Made by a program: the position numbers and the translations under genes. A DNA stretch of 64,000 nucleotides from Burkholderia sp. Bp9143 (lineage in GTDB: Bacteria; Pseudomonadota; Gammaproteobacteria; Burkholderiales; Burkholderiaceae). Below, one piece after another: positions 16,877 to 25,033 of the stretch; the first letter of the stretch is position 1; the number at the start of each line of letters is the position of its first letter. The stretch is taken from NCBI RefSeq assembly GCF_003853645.1, contig NZ_QTPO01000045.1:1-64000 (forward strand). The letters run 5' to 3'. The notes under the pieces were generated by a model. That model was not told the DNA's origin and searched no databases. It saw only the letters and a program-made list of their open reading frames with translations.

Positions 16877-19606
16877 TCAGCGTTGCCACGGCGCTCCGCC
16901 GGGCCGCCGCACCGTCTTGCCGAGCCGTTCGCGCGCCGTGTGCAGCATCGCCGCATCGAGTTCACCGTCATCGGCAAGCGCCTTCAGCGCGGCGAGCACG
17001 ATGCTCGCGCGATCGACCTCGAAGAACGCGCGCAGTGCGTCGCGCGTGTCGCTGCGCCCGAACCCGTCGGTGCCGAGCGTCACGTAGCGGCGCGGCACGT
17101 AGGCGCGGATCAGTTCGGGCACCGCGCGCACATAGTCGGTCGCGGCGACCGCCGGGCCGTGCATTCCTTCGAGCATCCGCGTGACATACGGTGATGCCGA
17201 TCCGTCGCCGAGCCGCGACAGCCGCTCGGCTTCCATCCCGTCGCGCTGCAGTTCGCTGAAGCTCGTGACGCTCCACACGGCCGCATCGATACCCCAGTCG
17301 TCCTTCAGCATCCGCTGCGCGGCCAGCACTTCGCCGAGGATCGCCCCTGCGCCGAGCAACTGCACGCGCGCGGCCGCGTTCGACGCGGACGGCAGCCGGT
17401 GCATGCCCTTCAGGATACCTTCGCGCCGTGCGGCACGATCGTCGTCGGGCATCGACGGTTGCGCGTAGTTCTCGTTCATGACGGTCACGTAATAGAACAC
17501 GTCGCGCTGCTGCTCGACCATCTCGCGCATGCCCGCATCGACGATCGTCGCGACTTCGTACGCGAACGCCGGATCGTACGCGCGGCAGTTCGGAATCGCC
17601 GACGCGGCGAGATGGCTGCTGCCGTCCTGGTGCTGCAGGCCCTCGCCGCCGAGCGTCGTGCGGCCCGACGTCGCGCCGACGAGGAAGCCGCGCGAGCGCT
17701 GGTCGGCGGCGGCCCAGATCAGGTCGCCGATCCGCTGGAAGCCGAACATCGAGTAGTAGATGTAGAACGGCAGCATCGGCAGGTCGTGCACGCTGTATGC
17801 GGTTGCCGCGGCTATCCACGACGACACCGCGCCGGCTTCCGAAATCCCTTCCTCGAGAATCTGGCCGCGCGTGTCCTCGCGGTAGTAGAGCATCGAGCCG
17901 AGATCCTCGGGTTCGTAGCGCTGTCCGAGCGGCGAGTAGATGCCGACCTGCCGGAACAGGCTCGCCATCCCGAACGTGCGCGCCTCGTCGGCGACGATAG
18001 GCACCACGCGCGGGCCGAGTTCGGGATCCTTCAGCAGCGCGGCGAGCATCCGCACGAGCGCCATCGTCGTCGACATCTCGCGGCCCGCCGCATCCAGCGC
18101 GAACGCACCCCAGGCCGGCGTCGGCGGGACGGTCAATCCCCGCGACGCCGCCATCCGCCTTCTGGGCAGATAGCCGCCCAGGGCAGCCCGGCGAGCATGC
18201 AGGTAGCGCATCTCGGGGCTGTCTTCGGCCGGTTTGTAGAACTTGAGCTGCTCGACGTCGTGGTCCGACAACGGCAGCCGGAAACGGTCGCGGAACGCCT
18301 TCAGGTCGTCGACGTCGAGTTTCTTCTGCTGGTGGGTCGTCATCCGCCCCTGGCCGGCCGTGCCCATCCCGTAACCCTTCATCGTCTTCGCGAGGATCAC
18401 GGTCGGCTGGCCGCGATGGGCGAGCGCGCGTGCATAGGCGGCGTGCAGCTTGCGCGCATCATGGCCGCCGCGGCGCAGGCGGTCGATTTCGGCGTCGGTG
18501 AGCTGCGCGGCGAGCGCCTCGAGCGCCGGGTCGCGGCTGAAGAAGCGCGCGCGGTTGTACGCGCCGTCGTTCGCGGAGAAGGTCTGGAACTGGCCGTCGA
18601 CGGTGTCGGCAAACGCGCGCGCGAGGGCGCCCGCGTGATCGCGTGCGAACAGCGGATCCCAGTCGGAACCCCACAGCACCTTGATCGTGTTCCAGCCGGC
18701 GCCGGCGAACAGCGCCTCGAGTTCGTCGATCACGCGGCCGTTGCCGCGCACGGGGCCGTCGAGCCGCTGCAGGTTGCAGTTGATCACGAACACGAGGTTG
18801 TCGAGCCCTTCGCGCGCGGCGAGCGACAGCGCGCCGAGCGATTCGGGTTCGTCCATCTCGCCGTCGCCGAAGAAGCCCCACACGGTGCGGCCGGCGGTGT
18901 GCGCGAGCCCGCGATGCTGCAGGTAGCGCATGAAGCGCGCCTGGTAGATCGCGTTGATCGGGCCGATGCCCATCGAGCCGGTCGGGAACTGCCAGAAGTC
19001 CGGCATCAGCCACGGATGCGGATACGAACACAGCCCGGGCCCGGCGATTTCACGGCGATAGTGCGTGAGATGGTCTTCGCCGAGAAAGCCTTCGAGATAC
19101 GCGCGTGCATAGACGCCCGGCGACGAATGCGGCTGGAAGTACACGAGATCGCCGTCCGGGCCGCTTTCGTTGCCCGCGTCGGCCGGCGCCGCGCGGAAGA
19201 AGTGGTTGAAGCCGACCTCGAACAGGTCGGACGCCGACGCGTAGCTCGCGATGTGGCCGCCGAGTTCGCCGTATGCACGGTTCGCGCGCACGACCATCGC
19301 GAGCGCGTTCCAGCGCAGCGCGGCGGACAGCCGTTCCTCGAGATCGGCGTCGCCGGGGTAGGGCGGCTGTTCGTGCGCGGCGATCGTGTTCAGGTACGGC
19401 GTGACGGGGCCGCGCGGCGCCGCGAGCCCGCGGGTGTGCGCATGCGTGGCGAGCCGGCCGAGCAGGTACTGCGCGCGTTCCTTGCCGACGTGCGCGACGA
19501 CGGCGTCGAGCGCCTCCAGCCATTCGGCGGTTTCTTCCGGGTCGGCGTCGGCATGCGCCGCGCCCGCGCGCCGCGTGGCGTCGATTCCGTTCGACAGGTC
19601 CGTCAT
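16877..19606 (-). CDS. 2-oxoacid dehydrogenase E1 component, homodimeric AceE type (MdeB-like)
   Basis: A 909-residue thiamine-diphosphate enzyme homologous to homodimeric pyruvate dehydrogenase E1. The ThDP motif starts GDGEMDEPES and ends about 28 residues later in INCNLQRLDGPVRGNG. Other AceE landmarks are YFQPHSSPGVYARAYLEG, KTMKGYGMGTAGQGRMTTHQ and GRTTLGGEGLQHQDGSSH. No E2 or E3 gene is next to it, unlike the housekeeping aceEF operon, and it is paired with a divergent Lrp regulator, like mdeB (2-oxobutyrate dehydrogenase E1) of Pseudomonas. ACC deaminase, a 2-oxobutyrate producer, lies 1.7 kb away. Start ATG 19606 has GGGAG upstream. The 2-oxobutyrate preference is inferred, not shown. 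Confidence 0.85.
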   Translation of the reverse strand: MTDLSNGIDATRRAGAAHADADPEETAEWLEALDAVVAHVGKERAQYLLGRLATHAHTRGLAAPRGPVTPYLNTIAAHEQPPYPGDADLEERLSAALRWNALAMVVRANRAYGELGGHIASYASASDLFEVGFNHFFRAAPADAGNESGPDGDLVYFQPHSSPGVYARAYLEGFLGEDHLTHYRREIAGPGLCSYPHPWLMPDFWQFPTGSMGIGPINAIYQARFMRYLQHRGLAHTAGRTVWGFFGDGEMDEPESLGALSLAAREGLDNLVFVINCNLQRLDGPVRGNGRVIDELEALFAGAGWNTIKVLWGSDWDPLFARDHAGALARAFADTVDGQFQTFSANDGAYNRARFFSRDPALEALAAQLTDAEIDRLRRGGHDARKLHAAYARALAHRGQPTVILAKTMKGYGMGTAGQGRMTTHQQKKLDVDDLKAFRDRFRLPLSDHDVEQLKFYKPAEDSPEMRYLHARRAALGGYLPRRRMAASRGLTVPPTPAWGAFALDAAGREMSTTMALVRMLAALLKDPELGPRVVPIVADEARTFGMASLFRQVGIYSPLGQRYEPEDLGSMLYYREDTRGQILEEGISEAGAVSSWIAAATAYSVHDLPMLPFYIYYSMFGFQRIGDLIWAAADQRSRGFLVGATSGRTTLGGEGLQHQDGSSHLAASAIPNCRAYDPAFAYEVATIVDAGMREMVEQQRDVFYYVTVMNENYAQPSMPDDDRAARREGILKGMHRLPSASNAAARVQLLGAGAILGEVLAAQRMLKDDWGIDAAVWSVTSFSELQRDGMEAERLSRLGDGSASPYVTRMLEGMHGPAVAATDYVRAVPELIRAYVPRRYVTLGTDGFGRSDTRDALRAFFEVDRASIVLAALKALADDGELDAAMLHTARERLGKTVRRPGGAPWQR

Positions 19607-19728
19607 CGCAGGTCTCCCGCACGCCGGTTCGGAGCGGCGTGCAATCAGTGGCAATCGGTGGGATCATGCTACCCGCCGATCCGCAAAATATGCGTCTGAT
19701 TTCCTTTGGATTTCGCACGCCGATAGTG

Positions 19729-19766
19729 TAAATATTCCGGTTGTGGCCACTCTTCCGGAATATTTA
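19729..19766. promoter_or_regulatory. Perfect 12-bp inverted repeat, candidate Lrp-family operator
   Basis: TAAATATTCCGG (19729-19740) and CCGGAATATTTA (19755-19766) are exact reverse complements separated by 14 bases, a centre-to-centre distance of about 26 bases, or 2.5 helical turns. The right arm ends four bases before the regulator ATG at 19771 and supplies the only GGA available as a ribosome-binding site. Autorepression of the Lrp gene and control of the divergent E1 gene are likely. Confidence 0.75.
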
Positions 19767-19770
19767 GACC

Positions 19771-20298
19771 ATGAGCGCAAACCCGCGGCGGCTCGACCGC
19801 ATCGACATCGGCATCCTGAACCAGCTGCAGCAGAACGCACGCATCACGAACGCGGAACTCGCGCGTGCCGTGAACCTGTCGGCCACGCCGTGCTTCAACC
19901 GCGTGCGCGCGCTGGAGAAACTCGGGCTGTTCCGGCAGCAGGTCACGCTGCTCGATCCCGAACCGCTCGGGCTGCGGATCAACGTGTTCATCCAGGTCAG
20001 CCTCGAGAAGCAGGTCGAGGACGCGCTGCAGCGTTTCGAGGAAGCGATCTCGCAGCGGCCCGAGGTGATGGAGTGCTACCTGATGTCGGGCGACGCCGAC
20101 TATCTGCTGCGCGTCGTGATGCCCGACATGCGCACGCTCGAGCGCTTCATCATCGAGCGGCTGACCACGATTCCCGGTGTGTCGAACATCCGGTCGAGCT
20201 TCGCGCTGAAGCAGGTGCGCTACAAGACCGCGCTGCCGCTGCCGGCGGCCGGGTTGACGCTCGTCGATCCGGACGAGTCAACTTCCGACTGGAGCTGA
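19771..20298 (+). CDS. Lrp/AsnC-family regulator divergent from the E1 dehydrogenase
   Basis: A 175-residue Lrp-type regulator: HTH at the N-terminus (LDRIDIGILNQLQQNARITN, LSATPCFNRVRALEKLGLFR), then a RAM domain with RPEVMECYLMSGDADYLLRV. It is divergent from the AceE/MdeB-like gene, the same arrangement as MdeR-mdeB in Pseudomonas, so it probably senses an amino acid such as methionine or a product of its breakdown and controls the E1. A perfect inverted repeat sits immediately before its start codon. It has a Ser/Asp-rich C-terminal extension of about 15 residues. Confidence 0.9.
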   Translation: MSANPRRLDRIDIGILNQLQQNARITNAELARAVNLSATPCFNRVRALEKLGLFRQQVTLLDPEPLGLRINVFIQVSLEKQVEDALQRFEEAISQRPEVMECYLMSGDADYLLRVVMPDMRTLERFIIERLTTIPGVSNIRSSFALKQVRYKTALPLPAAGLTLVDPDESTSDWS

Positions 20299-20557
20299 AC
20301 GCGCCTGTCGTCAATCTGTCTGTCGGCTGATGCGACGGTGACGATGCGATGACAGCACACCGCGGCGCGTGGCGATCGTACAGGGTCGCCCTGTCCGCGA
20401 TGCGTGCGCGTCGACCGCTGATCGGGCAGCCGGCGGCGGCACGGCTCGCATCGCGACGCAATCAGGGACAATCTTCACGTCGCCTTAAGTTAGCATTTCA
20501 TAGAATCGATTGACCGCCGCGCCAGCGCGGCAGACAGATTTGCTCAGGAGAATGCAC

Positions 20558-20647
20558 GTGAAAGAACCCCGTGTCGTCGTAGCCCTGTTCCCTGCAATCA
20601 TCGGCACGTCGAAGCTGAACGCGCAGCCGCGCAAGGTCGGCCGATGA
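20558..20647 (+). CDS. 29-residue leader-type micro-ORF coupled to the methyltransferase
   Basis: GTG at 20558 is seven bases after AGGAG (20546-20550). It encodes a 29-residue basic peptide (start VKEPRVVVALFPAIIGTSKL) whose TGA overlaps the ATG of the methyltransferase at 20644 (ATGA). An ATG at 20552 in the same frame is too close to the Shine-Dalgarno. No family is recognised. The strong ribosome-binding site and overlap, together with the weak ribosome-binding site of the next gene, argue that it is translated and drives translation of the methyltransferase by coupling. Confidence 0.55.
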   Translation: MKEPRVVVALFPAIIGTSKLNAQPRKVGR

Positions 20648-21234
20648 TCTGGCCGAACGCGTTGCGTGTCTCGGCACTGTTCGTGCGCGAGTGGGTCGGC
20701 CGCCCGGCCGCGGTGGGCGCGTTGTGCCCGAGTTCGCGGCATCTGGCGCGCGAGATGGCCGATGCGGTGCCGGACGGCAACGGGCTCGTCGTCGAGCTCG
20801 GCGGCGGCACCGGTGCGATCACGGCCGCGTTGCTCGAACGCGGCGTCGCGCCAGGGCGCCTCGTCGTGGTCGAGCGGTCGCCGGCGTTCGTGCGGCACCT
20901 GCGACGCCGCTTTCCCGGCATTTCGATCGTGTCGGGCGACGCGCGGCAGCTCGAGCGGCTGCTGCCGCCGGATGCGCCGGTCGATGCGATCGTGTCCTGC
21001 CTGCCGCTGCGCACGTTGCCGCGCCAGGATGTGGAGGCGATCGTCGATCAGTGCCAGCGCGTGCTGTCGGCCGACGGCGTGATGATTCAGTTCACCTACG
21101 ACTTGCGCCCGCCCGGCCGTCATCCGTTGGGCGATTCGGCATTTGTTGCCTGCGGCAGCCGTATCGTCTGGGCAAATATTCCGCCTGCGCGCATCGTGAC
21201 GGTGCGTAGCGCCGCCGTCGAATACGCGGGTTGA
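20644..21234 (+). CDS. Class I SAM-dependent methyltransferase (rRNA/phospholipid methyltransferase-like)
   Basis: A 196-residue methyltransferase with motif I VVELGGGTGAITAALLERG, acidic motif II LVVVERSPAFVRHL and a motif IV-like AIVSCLPLRTLP. This combination resembles PmtA-type phosphatidylethanolamine N-methyltransferases and KsgA-like enzymes, which share GxGTGAxT and SxLPxxxL. The N-terminal helix (FVREWVGRPAAVGALCPSSR) is amphipathic and may touch the membrane, consistent with a phospholipid substrate. It overlaps the upstream micro-ORF by four bases. Confidence 0.75.
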   Translation: MIWPNALRVSALFVREWVGRPAAVGALCPSSRHLAREMADAVPDGNGLVVELGGGTGAITAALLERGVAPGRLVVVERSPAFVRHLRRRFPGISIVSGDARQLERLLPPDAPVDAIVSCLPLRTLPRQDVEAIVDQCQRVLSADGVMIQFTYDLRPPGRHPLGDSAFVACGSRIVWANIPPARIVTVRSAAVEYAG

Positions 21235-21315
21235 CGCCGTCGCGCGCAGGGCGCCCGGGCACGGGGTGCCTTGCCGCATGCTTTCATAACTCATACCGGG
21301 ATTGCCGATGACGCG

Positions 21316-22509
21316 CTAGAAGCGCGCACCCTCCGGCACATGCGCCGCAGGCCGCGATGCCACCCGCTTGACGAAGCGGTCGAGCGGCGTCGCATAGCCG
21401 CGCGCGATGGCCGCGCTCAAGCCGGCCGACAGCACCAGATACGCGATCAGCAGCCCCAGCTTCCCGTCCCCGTGCATGGCCGACGGCGGCCAGAACGTGC
21501 GCAGCGCGCCGAGCGCGATCAGGTGGAACAGGTACAGCTCGTAGCTGAGCCGGCCGCTCCAGCGCAGCGGTGCGAGCGCATGGCCCCGTGCTCGCTGGCC
21601 GCGGGCATGCGCGCCGATCAGCAGCACGGCCGTGCCGAGCGCCATCGCGGATACGCCGATCACATGGCTTTCCGCGATCGGCCACGCGAGATAGAGCACC
21701 GTCATCGCCGCCGCCGTGAGCCATTGCACGGGCGCTGCCGCGAGCACCTGCCAGCGCGCGCGTTCGGCGAGCAACGCGGTGCAGCAGCCGATCGCGATCC
21801 CGTCGAAGCATGCGAAGTAAGCGTAGAGGAAGCCGCCTTCGTCGCCCGGATGCGTGAAGCGGTACGCAGGACCGATCGCGGCGATCAGCAGCCAGAACGC
21901 GAACAGCCGCGAGTCGCGGCGCAGCGCGATGCACAGCAGCGGAAACGACAGGTAGAACACCTCTTCGACCGACAGCGACCACAGCACGCCGAGCGCGTAG
22001 TTGACCCACCCGTATGCGCCGATCAGCACGTTCATCCAGAACGTGAGCGACGCGAGATTCACGAGCCAGAACGACACGGCGATGCCTTGCGGCGCATGGT
22101 TCGTGAAGATCGGCACGCCGGCCGCCGCGAGGCCGTTGACGAGCGCGAGCAGCAGAAGCAGGCACGGGACGATGCGCGCGACGCGCGACACGTAGAACGC
22201 GCGCACGTCGACCGCACCGAGGCTGCCCCAGCGGCGGCGCGCATTCGACGTGATCAGGTAGCCCGAGATCGCGAAGAACATCGTCACGCCGTAGTTGCCG
22301 TTGCGCACGATCGCATGGACCGTATCCCAGCCGAGCGTGCGTGCGAGTGCGGTGTCGCGCAGCGGATACGCGATGTTGAAGTGATGCAGCAGGACGAGCA
22401 GGATCGACACGCCGCGCAGCAGGTCGATCCGCGCGTTGCGCGGGCCGGCGCCGGCGGAGGTGGCCGGGTTGGCGGCGAATGCGGACTGCGTGCCGTGCCG
22501 ATGCTTCAA
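21316..22509 (-). CDS. Acyltransferase-3 family membrane protein
   Basis: A 397-residue OafA/YrhL-like O-acyltransferase: NARIDLLRGVSILLVLLHHF gives the N-terminal Arg and His motif, GVTMFFAISGYLITS the second signature, and SLSVEEVFYLSFPLLC the third conserved block. About ten membrane helices; no periplasmic SGNH domain. The start is TTG at 22509, since AAGGAG lies six bases upstream and no ATG fits. It stands alone, not in the exopolysaccharide operon, and probably acylates a surface glycan such as O-antigen. Confidence 0.87.
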   Translation of the reverse strand: MKHRHGTQSAFAANPATSAGAGPRNARIDLLRGVSILLVLLHHFNIAYPLRDTALARTLGWDTVHAIVRNGNYGVTMFFAISGYLITSNARRRWGSLGAVDVRAFYVSRVARIVPCLLLLLALVNGLAAAGVPIFTNHAPQGIAVSFWLVNLASLTFWMNVLIGAYGWVNYALGVLWSLSVEEVFYLSFPLLCIALRRDSRLFAFWLLIAAIGPAYRFTHPGDEGGFLYAYFACFDGIAIGCCTALLAERARWQVLAAAPVQWLTAAAMTVLYLAWPIAESHVIGVSAMALGTAVLLIGAHARGQRARGHALAPLRWSGRLSYELYLFHLIALGALRTFWPPSAMHGDGKLGLLIAYLVLSAGLSAAIARGYATPLDRFVKRVASRPAAHVPEGARF

Positions 22510-22994
22510 GTGACGCTCCTTCGGAGGGGGGGCGGCACACAGTGTATCGACGGATCGCCGTCTGTCGACCTGTCACGGTTGACGGGGCGCGCGTGGTTTC
22601 GATCGAGGCGGACCGGGCGTCACGACGGCGGCTGGAATCCTCCTTTCATATGAAGCGACCCGCGCTCGCGAACGCCGACACGAACGGAAATCCGGCAAGC
22701 GCACGTCGCGTGATCACGGTTGATGCGTTTATGAACGGCCCGTATACGCAGCCTTTGCCTCCTTCAGGGAAATAATTCGACCGGATGTCCTTGTGCGACG
22801 GGCATCAGCGATCGCGATCGAATATCCGGCCGGGCCGGCTGGCCTGCGTGCCGGGATGTGCGGGGATTATCGGTCTCAAAAGTGAAACATCTTGCCTTCG
22901 CCAGACCGGCCTTCGAAAGGTCGGGCAGGTGCTTGAATGCAAAAGGGATTTCACCCGCCACTCGAGAAAACCCCAGCGTCGTGTCGAGCGGAAC

Positions 22995-23010
22995 GTTTCA
23001 AGGCTGAAAC
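22995..23010. promoter_or_regulatory. Palindrome GTTTCA-AGGC-TGAAAC, candidate upstream activator site
   Basis: Perfect 6-bp arms around four bases. It lies about 115-130 bases before the start site predicted from the sigma-54-like element, the usual distance for an enhancer-binding protein. Another TGAAACAT half-site is at 22883-22890. The cognate regulator is not in the window. Confidence 0.4.
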
Positions 23011-23097
23011 ATGAATCGCGTGCGCCGGACCCTGCCGGGCCGGATCGTATTGCCCGGAAATTCAATCCCCCCTTCTGCAGTCGGTCGCTTGCAGGCC

Positions 23098-23113
23098 TGG
23101 CATTGCCAATGCG
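23098..23113 (+). promoter_or_regulatory. Candidate sigma-54 (-24/-12) promoter of the Gly-rich operon
   Basis: TGGCATTGCCAATGCG has GG at 23099-23100 and GC at 23111-23112, separated by exactly ten bases, and the TGGCA half matches the -24 consensus fully; the -12 half is ATGC instead of TTGC. It predicts transcription from about 23124, 50 bases before the ATG at 23174. Confidence 0.4.
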
Positions 23114-23173
23114 TCAGGTGGCGCGGATTGGCGCAATCAGCCAAACCGCCCCTCGTTGACTCAGGAGGATTTC

Positions 23174-24424
23174 ATGCGCAAAACTTTATTGGCGTCCGCT
23201 GCACTCCTCGCCCTAGGATGCAGTGGTTACGCAATGGCCAACCCATGCAGTAGCGATTCGGGTGCAACTTGTAGCCAGCGGTCTGACGACGGATCGAACA
23301 CTCTCACCAACACGGTCAACTCGTCGCAGACCAGCGGTACCGGGTCCAACGCGAATGAAGTCTCGCCCGGTGCAAGCGTCTATCAGGATTCCTACAACAC
23401 CACCAAGGTCGTCGCGCTCAGCAAGCTCGACGGCTACGTGACCAACGTTCAGGTCTATGGCATCGGCAACCAGGCGACCAACAACGGCAACGCCAGCGGA
23501 GGGAGCGGCGGCAGGGGCGGCAATGGCTACGGCTTTGGCGGCCACGGCGGCAATGGCGGCAATGCCGGCAACGGCGGTGCCGGGGGGGCCGGCGGCAGCG
23601 GCGGCAGCTCGGTCAACGGCAGCGCGACGGCCGGTAACGCCACCAATGGCGGCGCGGCGGCCGGCAACGGCAATGGTGGTGGTGGCGGCGGCGGCGGCTC
23701 GACGACAGCCAGCGGCGGGAGCGGCGGCCACGGCACGGCGAGCGGTGGTTCCGGGACCGGTTCGGGCGGCGGCGCGCTTGCCGCGTCGGTCGGTGTAGGC
23801 GGCCGCGGCAGCGGCTCGGGCCAAGGCTCCGGCACGGGCTCGGGATCGGCAGGTTGGGCTAGCGCCTCGACGCACCACGGCGGCACCTCGAGCGCATCGA
23901 GCGGTAGCGGCACCGGCACCGGCATCGGGACCGGCTCGGGCAGCGGTTCAGGCGGCGCCGGCACGGCGGGCGCGTCGACGGCATCCGGCGGTTCGGGGTC
24001 GGGATCAGGCGGCGCGGCGGGCGCGGCGGGCGGCAGCGGCGGTGCAGCGACAGCCAGCGCCGGCAACGGCGGTGCGGGTGGCGCGGGCACGGGCGGCAGC
24101 GCGGCGAATGGCAGTTCGTCGTCGATGGCTAGCAACGGCAGCTCCACCGCAGGCAACGGCGCGGTCGGTGCCGCAGGCGCCATGGGCGGTGCAGGCGGCG
24201 CAGGCGGTACCGGCAACGGCGGCGCCGGCGTCGGCGCGGTCGGCGGCACGGGCGGTGCGGGCGGAGCCAACGTCGTCGACGCGGGGACGTTCAACATGTC
24301 CAACACGATGACGAGCGTCGGGCAGACCGCGGCGGGCATCATGGTCGCCAACCAGAACAGCGGCATGGCGTCGTTCGTGCAGCAGGCCGTGACCGTACAG
24401 GCGAACCTGACTGTCGGACGTTGA
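23174..24424 (+). CDS. Exported glycine-rich low-complexity protein, candidate structural fibre subunit
   Basis: A 416-residue protein with a clear Sec signal (MRKTLLASAALLALGCSGYAMA, cleaved before NPC). After an N-terminal module rich in Asn, Ser, Thr and Gln with two Cys, residues from about 100 to 365 are almost only Gly, Ser, Ala, Thr and Asn in irregular GGSGG/GNGG/GTGS units, like PE_PGRS or silk-type repeats. The C-terminal 50 residues are ordered again (NMSNTMTSVGQTAAG, SFVQQAVTVQANL). AGGAGG lies six bases before the ATG. First gene of a four-gene plus-strand run with a C39 peptidase. A secreted fibre or matrix protein is inferred; no named family is recognised. Confidence 0.8.
   Translation: MRKTLLASAALLALGCSGYAMANPCSSDSGATCSQRSDDGSNTLTNTVNSSQTSGTGSNANEVSPGASVYQDSYNTTKVVALSKLDGYVTNVQVYGIGNQATNNGNASGGSGGRGGNGYGFGGHGGNGGNAGNGGAGGAGGSGGSSVNGSATAGNATNGGAAAGNGNGGGGGGGGSTTASGGSGGHGTASGGSGTGSGGGALAASVGVGGRGSGSGQGSGTGSGSAGWASASTHHGGTSSASSGSGTGTGIGTGSGSGSGGAGTAGASTASGGSGSGSGGAAGAAGGSGGAATASAGNGGAGGAGTGGSAANGSSSSMASNGSSTAGNGAVGAAGAMGGAGGAGGTGNGGAGVGAVGGTGGAGGANVVDAGTFNMSNTMTSVGQTAAGIMVANQNSGMASFVQQAVTVQANLTVGR
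23493..24270 (+). repeat. Low-complexity GGC/GCG-rich repeat tract inside the Gly-rich gene
   Basis: About 780 bases of imperfect GGC-GGC/AGC-GGC type triplets encoding Gly-Ser-Ala-Asn units. No fixed period is evident by eye. Such tracts are prone to length change by slippage or recombination, and they create a long proline-rich shadow frame on the other strand. Confidence 0.7.
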
Positions 24425-24553
24425 AACGGCAGGTCGGTCCAGGTGAGTCGTGCGAATCGCCGCGGGGCGAAGCGTGTCCCGCGGCGATCACACCGATGAC
24501 GCTCACCGCGCGTGTGGTCCGGTCGGACCCGCGCGGGGCCCAAGGAGACAGCC

Positions 24554-25030
24554 ATGCGAATCCGCAATGCAGTTTCGATGGTGATATTGCCTGTGCTGCT
24601 GTCGGGCCTGATCGCCCGGGCGGCGACCGACGCGCCGCGAGACGCGGCCGTCGATGCAGCCGGTGCGGCTGCGTCAGGTTCCCTGCCTGCGGCGCTGGCC
24701 GGCCCGACCGCGGTTGTGTCCGCGATCGGGGCCGGGGCCGGCGATGCACGGCCTGCCGGCGACACGGCGGCCGCGCGTGATGCCGGCTTCGGAGTCGCGA
24801 TGAGCGCCGACCAGCTCGACGCACACCGGGGCGGCGATGCGCTAATCGGCCAGAACACCCTGAACGGCACCGTTTCCGACAACGTCGCGAACCGGGTTTC
24901 GACAGGCTCGAATTCGATCGCCGACGGGTCGTTCGCGAATTCGAGCGGCTTGCCGACGGTCATCCAGAATACCGGCGCGAACGTGCTGATCCAGAACGCC
25001 ACGGTTCTCAACGTGCATTTCGGGAACTGA
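24554..25030 (+). CDS. Small exported protein with internal double-glycine motif
   Basis: A 158-residue protein with an N-terminal signal (SMVILPVLLSGLIARAA), an Ala-rich linker, then MSADQLDAHRGG with the two glycines at residues 93-94, and an Asn/Ser/Gln-rich tail (DNVANRVSTGSNSIADG, VIQNTGANVLIQNATVLNVHF). The motif fits the LSxxxLDxxxGG consensus recognised by C39 peptidases, and the tail after GG looks like amyloid-type repeats. It starts at ATG 24554 behind AAGGAG and ends four bases before the C39 peptidase gene. Proposed role: minor or nucleating subunit processed by that peptidase. No direct homologue named. Confidence 0.7.
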   Translation: MRIRNAVSMVILPVLLSGLIARAATDAPRDAAVDAAGAAASGSLPAALAGPTAVVSAIGAGAGDARPAGDTAAARDAGFGVAMSADQLDAHRGGDALIGQNTLNGTVSDNVANRVSTGSNSIADGSFANSSGLPTVIQNTGANVLIQNATVLNVHFGN

Positions 25031-25033
25031 GCG

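Larger units (their letters stand above)
22510..23173. other. Long intergenic region before the Gly-rich/C39 locus
   Basis: About 660 bases with no convincing gene. Direct and inverted copies of TGAAAC occur at 22883-22890 and 22995-23010, and a GG-N10-GC element occurs at 23098-23113. Together these look like the control region of the plus-strand glycine-rich gene operon; the elements are listed separately. Confidence 0.5.

Noticed and set aside
22785..23159. 124-codon frame upstream of the Gly-rich gene
   Set aside because: No Shine-Dalgarno, no domain, and it overlaps the promoter elements.
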